From contig NZ_CP029043.1 of assembly GCF_003074055.1 (NCBI RefSeq), positions 6,626,501 to 6,690,500 of the forward strand: DNA of 64,000 nt, read 5' to 3'. Below are positions 25,432 through 33,516 of this stretch, piece by piece. Each line of letters begins with the position of its first letter. The stretch's first letter is position 1. The notes beneath the pieces are model-generated. The model saw only the letters and a list, made by a program, of their open reading frames with translations. It ran no database searches and was not told where the DNA came from. The translations under genes were made by a program, and so were the position numbers. The DNA is from Streptomyces nigra (GTDB taxonomy: Bacteria > Actinomycetota > Actinomycetes > Streptomycetales > Streptomycetaceae).

Positions 25432-28400
25432 ATGCATGACGACCGCACCCTGGTCGAAGCCCGCCTGAAGCGCGTCCTCGACGAGCGCATCCGCCCCGCC
25501 GTGTACCCGGAGTCCATACCGCTGGACGTCGCCGTGTGGCACGCGCCGGACGAGCCGGTGCCCGTCGCCGAGGGGCTCGCCGCGGCGCCCGAGCCGATCC
25601 AGGTCGGCTCCCGCTGGGGCGCCCCCTGGGGCACCAGCTGGTTCCGGGTCACCGGCACCGTCCCCGAGGCATGGGCGGGACGGACCGTCGAGGCGCTGCT
25701 GGACCTCGGCTTCGACGAGAACATGCCCGGCTTCCAGTGCGAGGGCCTGGTCTACCGGCCCGACGGCACCCCCGTGAAGGGCCTCAACCCCCGCAACCAG
25801 TGGGTGCGCGTCGCCGCGCCCGCCGAGGGCGGCGAGGAGGTGCGCCTGCACATCGAGGCCGCCTCCAACCCGGTCATCCTCGACTACCACCCCTTCCTGC
25901 CGACCCAGTTGGGCGACAAGGAGACCGCGGGCAGTGAGCCGCAGTACACCCTGACCCGGATGGACCTCGCCGTCCTCGACGAGGAGGTCTGGCAGCTGGT
26001 CGTCGACCTGGAGGTGGTCGGCGAGCTGATGGCCGAGCTGCCCGTCGACTCGGCCCGCCGCTGGGACCTCCTGCGGGCCGTGGAACGGGCCCTGGACGCC
26101 CTCGACCTCCAGGACGTCAACGGCACCGCGGCCGCCGCCCGCGCCCGCCTCGGCGACGTCCTCGCCGCGCCCGCCGTGCCCTCCGCCCACCGCATCAGCG
26201 CCGTCGGGCACGCGCACATCGACTCGGCGTGGCTGTGGCCGCTGCGCGAGACCGTGCGCAAGGTGGCCCGGACCACCTCCAACATGACGGCGCTCGTCGA
26301 GGACGAGCCCGACTTCGTCTTCGCCATGTCCCAGGCGCAGCAGTGGGCGTGGGTGAAGGAGCACCGGCCCGAGGTGTGGGCGCGGGTGAAGAAGGCCGTC
26401 GCCGACGGACGGTTCGTGCCGGCGGGCGGCATGTGGGTGGAGTCGGACACCAACATGCCCGGCTCGGAGGCGATGGCCCGGCAGTTCGTGCACGGCAAGC
26501 GGTTCTTCCTCGACGAGTTCGGCATCGAGAACGACGAAGCCTGGCTGCCCGACACCTTCGGCTTCGCCGCGGGACTGCCGCAGATCATCAAGGCGGCGGG
26601 CTCCAAGTGGCTGCTGACGCAGAAGATCTCCTGGAGCCAGACCAACAAGTTCCCCCACCACACGTTCTGGTGGGAGGGCATCGACGGCACCCGGATCTTC
26701 ACCCACTTCCCGCCCGTCGACACCTACAACTGCTCGATGAAGGGCAGCGAGATCGCCCACGCGGCCCGCAACTTCAAGGACAAGGGCCGCGCCCGGCACT
26801 CGCTGGCGCCCACCGGCTGGGGCGACGGAGGCGGCGGCACGACCCGCGAGATGATCGCCAAGGCGGCCCGGCTGCGCGACCTGGAGGGCTCGGCGACCGT
26901 CGTCTGGGAGACCCCGGACGCCTTCTTCCGCAAGGCCGAGGCCGAGTACCCGGACGCGCCGGTCTGGGTCGGCGAGCTGTACCTGGAGCTGCACCGGGCC
27001 ACCCTCACCAGCCAGGCACAGACGAAGCAGGGCAACCGGCGCAGCGAGCATCTGCTGCGCGAGGCGGAGCTGTGGGCGGCGACGGCCGCGGTGCGCACCG
27101 GCTTCCCCTACCCGTACGAGGAGCTGGACCGGATCTGGAAGACGGTGCTGCTGCACCAGTTCCACGACATCCTGCCCGGCTCCTCCATCGCCTGGGTGCA
27201 CCGCGAGGCCCGCGCCACGTACGCCCGGCTGGCCGGTGAGCTGGAGGCGATCATCGACGCCGCCCAGCGCGCGCTCGCCGGGGAGGGCACGGCCGACCTC
27301 GTCTTCAACGCCGCGCCGCACGACCGCGCCGGGGTACCGGCGGGCGGCGCGCGGACACCGGCGACCGAGGGCCGTACGGCCGTCACTCCGCGCCCGGACG
27401 GCGGTTTCGTCCTCGACAACGGCACGCTGCGGGTGGAGATCGACGCACGCGGCCTCGTCGTCTCCGCGTACGACGCCGAGGCCGACCGCGAGACGGTGGC
27501 GCCGGGCGGCGCGGCCGGACTCCTCCAGCTCCACCCGGACTTCCCCAACATGTGGGACGCCTGGGACGTCGACGCGTTCTACCGGCACACCGTCACCGAC
27601 CTCACCGACGTGGACGAGATCACCGCCGTCGACGGCGGGGTGCGGATCGTGCGGTCCTTCGGCGACTCCCGCGTCACCCAGCGGCTGTCCCTGGCGCCGG
27701 GGGAGCGGCGGGTGCTGTTCGACACCGAGGTCGACTGGCACGAGACGGAGAAGTTCCTGAAGCTCGCGTTCCCGCTCGACGTGCACGCCGAACGCTACGC
27801 GTCCGAGACGCAGTTCGGGCATTTCCACCGGCCCACCCACACCAACACCAGCTGGGAGGCCGCCAAGTTCGAGGCGTGCAACCACCGGTTCGTGCACGTC
27901 GAGGAGCCCGGCTGGGGCGTGGCCGTCGTCAACGACTCGACGTACGGCCACGACGTGACCCGGACGGTCCGCACCGACGGCGACCTGGGGACGACCACCA
28001 CCGTCCGGGTCTCGCTGCTGCGCGCCCCGCGCTTCCCCGACCCGGAGACCGACCAGGGCGTGCACCGCTTCCGGCACGCGCTGGTCGCGGGCGCCGGGAT
28101 CGGGGACGCCGTACGGGAGGGCTGGCGGATCAACCTGCCCGAGCGGCGCCTCGCCGGAGCCGGGGAGGTGGCCCCGCTGGTGACCGTCGACCGGGACGCC
28201 GTGGTGGTCACGGCCGTCAAGCTGGCCGACGACGGCAGCGGGGACGTGGTGGTCCGGCTCCACGAGGCGCACGGCGGCCGGGTGCGGGCCACGCTGACGG
28301 CCGGTTTCGAGGTGGCGGACGTGACGGCGACGGACCTGCTGGAACGCCCGCTTCCCGAGACGCCGGCGTACGAGGGCCGTCGGGTGGCGCTGCGGCTGCG

Positions 28401-28440
28401 GCCCTTCGAGCTGGTGACGCTGCGGCTGCGGCGAGCGTGA
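25432..28440 (+). CDS. GH38 alpha-mannosidase
   Basis: 1002 residues, no signal peptide. The catalytic domain carries the zinc site GHAHIDSAWLWP (near 259-270) and the nucleophile Asp in WLPDTFGFAAG (near 373). The middle and C-terminal beta domains run to the end (VLFDTEVDWHETEKFLKLAFP, FGHFHRPTH, VVNDSTYGHDV). The N-terminal domain resembles that of ManB/Ams1-type cytosolic enzymes. It would trim alpha-linked mannose from imported glycan. It starts 36 bases after the GH85 stop and closes the catabolic operon as now preserved. Confidence 0.95.
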   Translation: MHDDRTLVEARLKRVLDERIRPAVYPESIPLDVAVWHAPDEPVPVAEGLAAAPEPIQVGSRWGAPWGTSWFRVTGTVPEAWAGRTVEALLDLGFDENMPGFQCEGLVYRPDGTPVKGLNPRNQWVRVAAPAEGGEEVRLHIEAASNPVILDYHPFLPTQLGDKETAGSEPQYTLTRMDLAVLDEEVWQLVVDLEVVGELMAELPVDSARRWDLLRAVERALDALDLQDVNGTAAAARARLGDVLAAPAVPSAHRISAVGHAHIDSAWLWPLRETVRKVARTTSNMTALVEDEPDFVFAMSQAQQWAWVKEHRPEVWARVKKAVADGRFVPAGGMWVESDTNMPGSEAMARQFVHGKRFFLDEFGIENDEAWLPDTFGFAAGLPQIIKAAGSKWLLTQKISWSQTNKFPHHTFWWEGIDGTRIFTHFPPVDTYNCSMKGSEIAHAARNFKDKGRARHSLAPTGWGDGGGGTTREMIAKAARLRDLEGSATVVWETPDAFFRKAEAEYPDAPVWVGELYLELHRATLTSQAQTKQGNRRSEHLLREAELWAATAAVRTGFPYPYEELDRIWKTVLLHQFHDILPGSSIAWVHREARATYARLAGELEAIIDAAQRALAGEGTADLVFNAAPHDRAGVPAGGARTPATEGRTAVTPRPDGGFVLDNGTLRVEIDARGLVVSAYDAEADRETVAPGGAAGLLQLHPDFPNMWDAWDVDAFYRHTVTDLTDVDEITAVDGGVRIVRSFGDSRVTQRLSLAPGERRVLFDTEVDWHETEKFLKLAFPLDVHAERYASETQFGHFHRPTHTNTSWEAAKFEACNHRFVHVEEPGWGVAVVNDSTYGHDVTRTVRTDGDLGTTTTVRVSLLRAPRFPDPETDQGVHRFRHALVAGAGIGDAVREGWRINLPERRLAGAGEVAPLVTVDRDAVVVTAVKLADDGSGDVVVRLHEAHGGRVRATLTAGFEVADVTATDLLERPLPETPAYEGRRVALRLRPFELVTLRLRRA

Positions 28441-28485
28441 CACCGCCCCCGGCGGGAGGCGTCAGCCGAAGGCGGGCACGATCTC

Positions 28486-28753
28486 GTGGGGGAGGTCGAC
28501 CCGGACGCCCTCGTCCTGCTCGAAGCGCGCGGGCTCACCTCACCCGCGTACACGGACGTCGACCTGACCGTCCGCCGCGGCGAGGGCGTCGGACTCGCCG
28601 GGATCAGCGGCAGCGGCAAGGTGGAGCCGGCGGAGTCCTTCGCGGGGCTGCACACCCCGACCGGCGGCACCGCACGACTCGACGGTGAGCGGTTGCCGTT
28701 CGGCGAGGTGCGGGCCGCCCTCGACCCCGGCGTCGCCTGTGTGCCCCGCGACT
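28486..28753 (+). pseudogene. Fragment of a sugar ABC transporter ATPase (RbsA/XylG type)
   Basis: About 88 residues from the GTG at 28486 look like the start of the second ATPase domain of ribose/xylose-type importers: LEARGLTSPAYTDVDLTVRRG, then GLAGISGSGKVEPAESFAGL where the Walker-A-like loop is degenerate, and AALDPGVACVPRDS. The protein then runs straight into another gene's remnant. First ATPase domain, rest of the second and the permease are absent. This is a remnant of a transporter different from the CUT1 system upstream. Confidence 0.7.
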
Positions 28754-29075
28754 CCTGCTGCTCGCCGCCGAGTTCGGCGTCCCCGTCCGCCCGCACGCCG
28801 GCGGGGTCGGGCTCTGCGAACTCGTCCAGCATCTGTCGATGTTCGACTGCGTCGCGGTCAGCGGCACCACCGAGGACCGCGTCATCGAGTACGTCGACCA
28901 TCTGCACGACCACTTCCTCGACCCGGTGATGATCAGGGAAGGTCACTGCACGGCACCCACCGCGCCGGGGTTCTCCGCGGCCATGCGGCCCGAGTCCCTG
29001 GCGCGGTACTCCTACCCGGGCGGCGCCTTCCGGGCCGCCGGCCTCCAGACACAGCGGAAGGAGCACACGGCATGA
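28754..29075 (+). pseudogene. C-terminal fragment of L-fuconate dehydratase
   Basis: In the frame ending at 29075 about 106 residues are the C-terminal end of an enolase-superfamily acid-sugar dehydratase: LLLAAEFGVPVRPHAGGVG, LCELVQHLSMFDCVAVSGT, EDRVIEYVDHLHDHFLDPV, then APTAPGFSAAM and ARYSYPGG. These blocks match L-fuconate dehydratase. About 330 N-terminal residues with the metal ligands are gone, replaced by the ABC ATPase fragment. The remnant still overlaps the downstream SDR start by ATGA, showing it was once the preceding gene of the fucose operon. Confidence 0.8.
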
Positions 29076-29827
29076 GCGACTTCGAGGGACTCACGGCGCT
29101 GGTGACGGGAGGCGCCTCCGGCATCGGCCGGGCCACGGCCGACCTCCTCGCCGAGCGCGGCGCCCGCGTCGCCGTCCTCGACCTCGACCCGTCCTCCGTC
29201 GACGAGCCGCTGCTCGCGTACCGCGCCGACGTCACCGACGACACCTCCGTCCGGGCGGCCGTCGCCGACGCCGTGGCCGCGCTCGGCGGACTCGACGTGC
29301 TGGTCAACAACGCGGGCGTCGGGGCCCAGGGCACCGTCGAGGACAACGACGACACCGAATGGCACCGGGTCCTGGACGTCAACGTCCTCGGCATGGTCCG
29401 CGTGGCCCGCGCCGCGCTCCCGCATCTACGGGCCTCCGCGCACGCGGCGATCGTCAACACCTGCTCCATCGCGGCGACCGCCGGGCTTCCGCAGCGCGCC
29501 CTCTACAGCGCGTCCAAGGGCGCCGTGCACGCCCTCACCCTCGCCATGGCCGCCGACCACGTCCGCGAGGGCGTCCGTGTGAACTGCGTCAACCCCGGCA
29601 CCGTGGACACCCCGTGGGTCGGGCGGCTGCTCGACGCGGCACCCGACCCGGCCGCCGAACGCGCCGCGCTGGAGGCCCGCCAGCCCACCGGACGGCTCGT
29701 CTCCGCCGCCCAGGTGGCCGGTGCCATCGCCTATCTGGCGAGCCCGCTGTCCGGCGCCACCACGGGTACCGCCCTCGCCGTCGACGGCGGCATGCAGGGA
29801 CTGCGCCTCAGGCAGGTGGCCCGGTGA
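29072..29827 (+). CDS. SDR-family dehydrogenase, probable fucose-pathway enzyme
   Basis: 251 residues, classical SDR. The cofactor loop is TGGASGIG near 13-20, NNAG is near 83-86, the catalytic Ser is in VNTCSIAA near 131 and the YSASK motif gives Tyr and Lys near 144-148. Beside fuconate dehydratase (remnant), an aldo/keto reductase, a mutarotase and a lactonase, it probably oxidises 2-keto-3-deoxy-L-fuconate, though fucose itself is possible. GAAGGAG lies 9 bases before the ATG, which overlaps the remnant's stop. It overlaps the next gene by GTGA. Confidence 0.9.
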   Translation: MSDFEGLTALVTGGASGIGRATADLLAERGARVAVLDLDPSSVDEPLLAYRADVTDDTSVRAAVADAVAALGGLDVLVNNAGVGAQGTVEDNDDTEWHRVLDVNVLGMVRVARAALPHLRASAHAAIVNTCSIAATAGLPQRALYSASKGAVHALTLAMAADHVREGVRVNCVNPGTVDTPWVGRLLDAAPDPAAERAALEARQPTGRLVSAAQVAGAIAYLASPLSGATTGTALAVDGGMQGLRLRQVAR

Positions 29828-30795
29828 ACCGGCTCGGCCGCACCGGCGTCCAGGTCAGCCCGCTCGGCTTCGGCGGGGCCGCCATCGGCAACCTCTACCG
29901 CGAGGTCGGCGAGGAGGAGGCGCACGAGGCGGTGGCCGCCGCCTGGGACGCGGGCATCCGCTACTTCGACACCGCCCCCCACTACGGACTCGGCCTGTCC
30001 GAACGCCGCCTCGGTGCCGCCCTGCGCCGGTACCCGCGCGACGCGTACACGATCTCGACGAAGGTAGGCCGCCGGCTGGAGCCCGTGCCCGGTGCCACCG
30101 GCGACGACCTGGCCGACGGCTTCGCCGTCTCCGCCGACCGCCGCCGCGTATGGGACTTCAGCGCGGACGGCGTACAGCGCACCCTGGAGGCCGGCCTGGA
30201 GCGGCTCGGCCTCGACCGGGTCGACGTCGTCTACCTCCACGACCCCGACGACCATGGCGAGCAGGCCTTCCGCGAGGGCTATCCGGCGCTGGAGAAGCTG
30301 CGCTCCGAGGGCGTCGTGGGCGCGATCGGCGCCGGGATGAACCAGACCGCCATGCTGACCCGCTTCGTCATGGACACCGACGTCGACGTGGTGCTGTGCG
30401 CCGGCCGCTACACGCTGCTGGACCAGAGTGCCCTGGACGACCTGCTGCCGCTGGCCGTCGAGTGCCGTACCTCCGTCGTCGTCGGCGGCGCCTTCAACTC
30501 CGGTCTCCTGGCCGATCCGAAGCCCGGCGCGACCTACGACTACGCCCAGGCACCGCAGCCCCTGGTCGAGCGGGCGCTGCGCATCAAGGAACTCGCCGGG
30601 CGCCACGGCATCACCGTGCGGGCCGCCGCCCTGGCCTTCTGCGCCGCCCACCCGGCCGTCGCCAGCGTCCTCGTGGGCGCCCGGACCGCCGCCGAAGTGG
30701 CGGACTGCGCCGAGCAGTTCGCGACGCCCGTGCCGGGGGAGTTCTGGCGGGAACTGCTCGAGTCCGGTCTGCTGTCCGAGGAGGCATCCCCATGA
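29824..30795 (+). CDS. Aldo/keto reductase, probable L-fucose dehydrogenase
   Basis: 323 residues of the aldo/keto reductase barrel. The tetrad is visible: Asp and Tyr in FDTAPHYGLG (near 50-55), Lys in STKVGRR (near 82) and His in VYLHDPDD (near 140). Sequence blocks such as GVQVSPLGFGGAAIGNLYR resemble D-threo-aldose/L-fucose dehydrogenases, which oxidise L-fucose to the lactone with NAD(P). GTG start overlaps the SDR stop; its stop overlaps the mutarotase start, so the genes are translationally coupled. Confidence 0.9.
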   Translation: MNRLGRTGVQVSPLGFGGAAIGNLYREVGEEEAHEAVAAAWDAGIRYFDTAPHYGLGLSERRLGAALRRYPRDAYTISTKVGRRLEPVPGATGDDLADGFAVSADRRRVWDFSADGVQRTLEAGLERLGLDRVDVVYLHDPDDHGEQAFREGYPALEKLRSEGVVGAIGAGMNQTAMLTRFVMDTDVDVVLCAGRYTLLDQSALDDLLPLAVECRTSVVVGGAFNSGLLADPKPGATYDYAQAPQPLVERALRIKELAGRHGITVRAAALAFCAAHPAVASVLVGARTAAEVADCAEQFATPVPGEFWRELLESGLLSEEASP

Positions 30796-31112
30796 GAGTC
30801 GCCCTGCACACCCGGGTCCGCGCCGACCGCGTCGACGCCTACGAAGCCGCCCACCGCGACGTCCCGAAGGAGCTGACGGACGCCATCCGGGCGGCCGGCG
30901 CGACCTCCTGGACGATCTGGCGCAGCGAGCAGGACCTCTTCCACGTCCTGGAGTGCGAGGACCACGGCCGTCTCCTCGCCGAACTGGAGGAGTTGCCCGT
31001 CAACGTGGCCTGGCAGGCCCGTATGGCCCAGCTCCTCGACGTGGTGCACGACTACTCCCGCGACGGCGCCGACGCCGTCGCGGGCCTGCCGGTGGTGTGG
31101 GAGCTGCCGTGA
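30792..31112 (+). CDS. L-rhamnose/L-fucose mutarotase (RhaM-like)
   Basis: 106 residues, the typical size of the RhaM family. It has RVALHTRVRADRVDAYEAAH with the conserved His and Tyr, WTIWRSEQDLFHVLECED and a C-terminal VHDYS stretch. It interconverts alpha and beta anomers, so the dehydrogenase gets the right form of L-fucose. ATGA overlap upstream, GTGA overlap downstream. Confidence 0.9.
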   Translation: MRVALHTRVRADRVDAYEAAHRDVPKELTDAIRAAGATSWTIWRSEQDLFHVLECEDHGRLLAELEELPVNVAWQARMAQLLDVVHDYSRDGADAVAGLPVVWELP

Positions 31113-31940
31113 CGATCGTCGACGCCCACCACCACGTCCGGGACCTGTCCGTGCGCGACCAGGACTGGATCACCGGCCCCGAACTGGCGCCGCTGCGCCG
31201 GGACTTCGGCGTCGGCGACCTGCTTCCCGAGGCGCGGGCCGCCGGGGTCGGCCATACCGTCGTCGTCCAGTCCGTGACCGTTCCCGAGGAGACCCCCGAG
31301 CTGCTCGCGCTCGCCGAACGCCACGAACTGATCGCCGGGGTCGTCGGCTGGGCCGACCTCACCCGCCCGGACGTCGCCGCGGAACTGGCCCGGCTGCGGG
31401 AGCTGCCCGGCGGCCGGTATCTGAAGGGGATACGCCACCAGGTGCAGGCCGAACCCGATCCGGGGTGGCTGCTGCGCCCGGACGTCCGGCGCGGTCCCAC
31501 CGCACTGGAGGAGGCCGGGCTGGTCCACGACCTGGTCGTCCTGCCCCACCAGCTCCCGGCCTGCGTCGAGGCGGCCGTCCGCCACCCCGGCCTGCCCTTC
31601 GTCCTCGACCACCTGGGCAAACCCCCGATCGCCTCCGGCGCCCGCGAGCCGTGGGAGTCGGCGGTGCGCGCGCTCGCCGCGCTGCCGAACACCGTCTGCA
31701 AGCTCTCCGGCATGGTCACCGAGGCCGACCACACCCGCTGGACCGTCGAGGACCTGCGCCCGTACGCCCACACCGTCCTCGACGCCTTCGGACCCGCGCG
31801 GCTGATGTACGGCTCGGACTGGCCCGTGTGCACCCTGGCGGCTTCCTACGGGCAGGTGCTCGACGCGGCGCGCCCTCACCGCCCCGGCCGACCGCGGTCA
31901 GATCTTCGAACGCGCGGCCGTCCGCGTCTACGGCCTGTGA
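31109..31940 (+). CDS. L-fuconolactonase-type amidohydrolase with 3' frameshift
   Basis: An amidohydrolase-superfamily protein of about 277 residues if the frameshift is corrected. It has VDAHHHVRD (first metal site, near 5-10), KGIRHQVQ, FVLDHLGKPPI and MYGSDWPVC (the Asp near 236). It would hydrolyse L-fucono-1,5-lactone. Near 31872-31876 the natural end (LTAPADRGQIFERAAVRVYG, stop at 31938-31940) is one base out of frame. Unshifted translation continues to 32095 with about 75 unrelated Arg/Pro-rich residues antisense to the next gene. This is a true mutation or a base-calling error in a GC run. Only the last 22 residues are affected. Confidence 0.8.
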
Positions 31941-33403
31941 GCGCTGCCCGCGAGCCGGGTCGGCGGCAGGTACTCGCGTACGAACGTCCGCTCCCAGCAC
32001 GCGCCCGTCTCCCGCAGCTCCCGCCATGTCGTGTAGCGGTAGCGGAAGAGCCGGGCCCTGACGAAGCGCGGCGGCTCGTCCGGTGGGAACGGTGAGCGGC
32101 GCAGCAGTCGCAGCGTGGCGCGGTCGTTCTCGAGCAGCCGCTCCAGCAGCGTCCCGAACCACGACCCCGCGTACGACGGCGACAGCGCGGCGAACCACAT
32201 CAGCCAGTCCAGCCGCAGATGGTAGGGGGCGAACTGGCGGGGCCAGCGGCGCGGATCACCGGGCTTGCCCTTGAACTCGTACTCCCGCCATTCCGAGTCC
32301 TCGCGCGCAGTGTCGTCGAGGGTGCCCTCGATCACGACCTCGTGGCGGACCCGGCTGACACTGCCGAAGGCGCCGTACGTGTTGACCAGGTGCAGCGGGT
32401 CGAAGGAGCGGTTCATGACCTGGCGGCGGGAGATCATGTTGGCCACCGGGCGGTAGCTGAGACCGACCAGCAGCGCGGCCACCACGAGGACCGTGACCTC
32501 GTACCACAGGGGCGCGCCCGGCCGGTCCGGCGCATCGGCGGGGAACGCGACCGCCGACAGGGCCAGCACGATGGTGATCCAGTTCAGCCAGGCGAAGTTC
32601 CCGGACAGCACCAGCCACAGCTGGGTGACGATCATCAGGGCCGCCGCGGCCGTCGCGACCGGCTGCGGGGTGAAGAGGAGGAACGGCACCACCAGCTGGG
32701 TGACGTGGTTGGCGGCCACCTCGACCCGGTGCAGCGGCTTCGGCAGATGGTGGAAGAACCAGCTCAGCGGCCCCGGCATCGGCTGGGTCTCATGGTGGTG
32801 GTCCAGACACGTCAGCTTCCGCCAGCACTCGTCGCCCCGCATCTTGATCAGCCCCGCGCCGAACTCGACCCGGAACAGGATCCAGCGCAGCAGGAACAGC
32901 ACCACGACCGGGGTCGCCACCTCGTCGTTGCCCAGCCAGACCGCCGCGAAGCCGACCTCCAGGAGCAGGGACTCCCAGCCGAAGGAGTACCAGGTCTGGC
33001 CGACGTTCACGATCGACAGATACAGGAGCCACGGCACCAGCCACAGCAGCAGGGCCGCCCACAGCGGCACCAGGGAGTCCATGCCGGCGAGCAGCGCCGC
33101 CGACACCGCGCAGCCCGCCCAGGCGCCGCCGGCGAAGAAACGGTCCGAGTAGTGCAGTTGGAACAGGCTCGGCGCCGCCCTGAACGGCACCCGCGCCACG
33201 AAGCGCGGCACGGGCAGCAGACCGCGCTCGCCCAGCAGCGCCCGGAACTGCAGCGCCGCCGTCAGGAACGCGACCAGATACACCCCGGCCAGGGCGCGCT
33301 GGAACACCAGCCGACTCGTCTCGTACTCCGGTGCGACGAACCAGTCCACGGCCGCGCCCTCCACTCCCGGTCCCCGTGCCCCGCCATGCTCTCGCCCTGC
33401 CAT
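31928..33403 (-). CDS. Lipase maturation factor family membrane protein
   Basis: 491 residues with about seven to eight hydrophobic segments (residues 25-340) and a soluble C-terminal part containing EYEFKGKPGDPRRWPRQFAPY and WRELRETGACWERTFVREYL, blocks seen in the LMF1/lipase maturation factor family. In vertebrates that family helps lipases fold in the ER; the bacterial role is unknown. The ATG at 33403 precedes VDWFVAPEYETSRLVFQRAL, where similarity begins; a GTG at that Val is also possible. Its 3' end overlaps the frameshifted lactonase by 13 bases. The start region is divergent from the phosphatase gene. Confidence 0.88.
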   Translation of the reverse strand: MAGREHGGARGPGVEGAAVDWFVAPEYETSRLVFQRALAGVYLVAFLTAALQFRALLGERGLLPVPRFVARVPFRAAPSLFQLHYSDRFFAGGAWAGCAVSAALLAGMDSLVPLWAALLLWLVPWLLYLSIVNVGQTWYSFGWESLLLEVGFAAVWLGNDEVATPVVVLFLLRWILFRVEFGAGLIKMRGDECWRKLTCLDHHHETQPMPGPLSWFFHHLPKPLHRVEVAANHVTQLVVPFLLFTPQPVATAAAALMIVTQLWLVLSGNFAWLNWITIVLALSAVAFPADAPDRPGAPLWYEVTVLVVAALLVGLSYRPVANMISRRQVMNRSFDPLHLVNTYGAFGSVSRVRHEVVIEGTLDDTAREDSEWREYEFKGKPGDPRRWPRQFAPYHLRLDWLMWFAALSPSYAGSWFGTLLERLLENDRATLRLLRRSPFPPDEPPRFVRARLFRYRYTTWRELRETGACWERTFVREYLPPTRLAGSAHRP

Positions 33404-33516
33404 GGTGGCGCCCCCGCCACACCTGCCGCGCCGCCTGTCACTCCTTCGCGCGCCGCCCACGGCCCCCTCCCGCCGCCCCGGTCGAAGAATCGGACAAATG
33501 CTGGCAAGGTGGGCGC

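Noticed and set aside
24946..28443. A 1165-codon open frame on the minus strand opposite the GH38 gene
   Set aside because: It is antisense to a complete GH38 enzyme with all catalytic motifs and has the His/Arg/Gly-rich bias of a GC-frame shadow.
28486..28753. Functional sugar ABC ATPase completing the glycan importer
   Set aside because: It is a short fragment with a degenerate P-loop from a CUT2-type protein, while the permeases are CUT1-type that use a shared MsiK-like ATPase.
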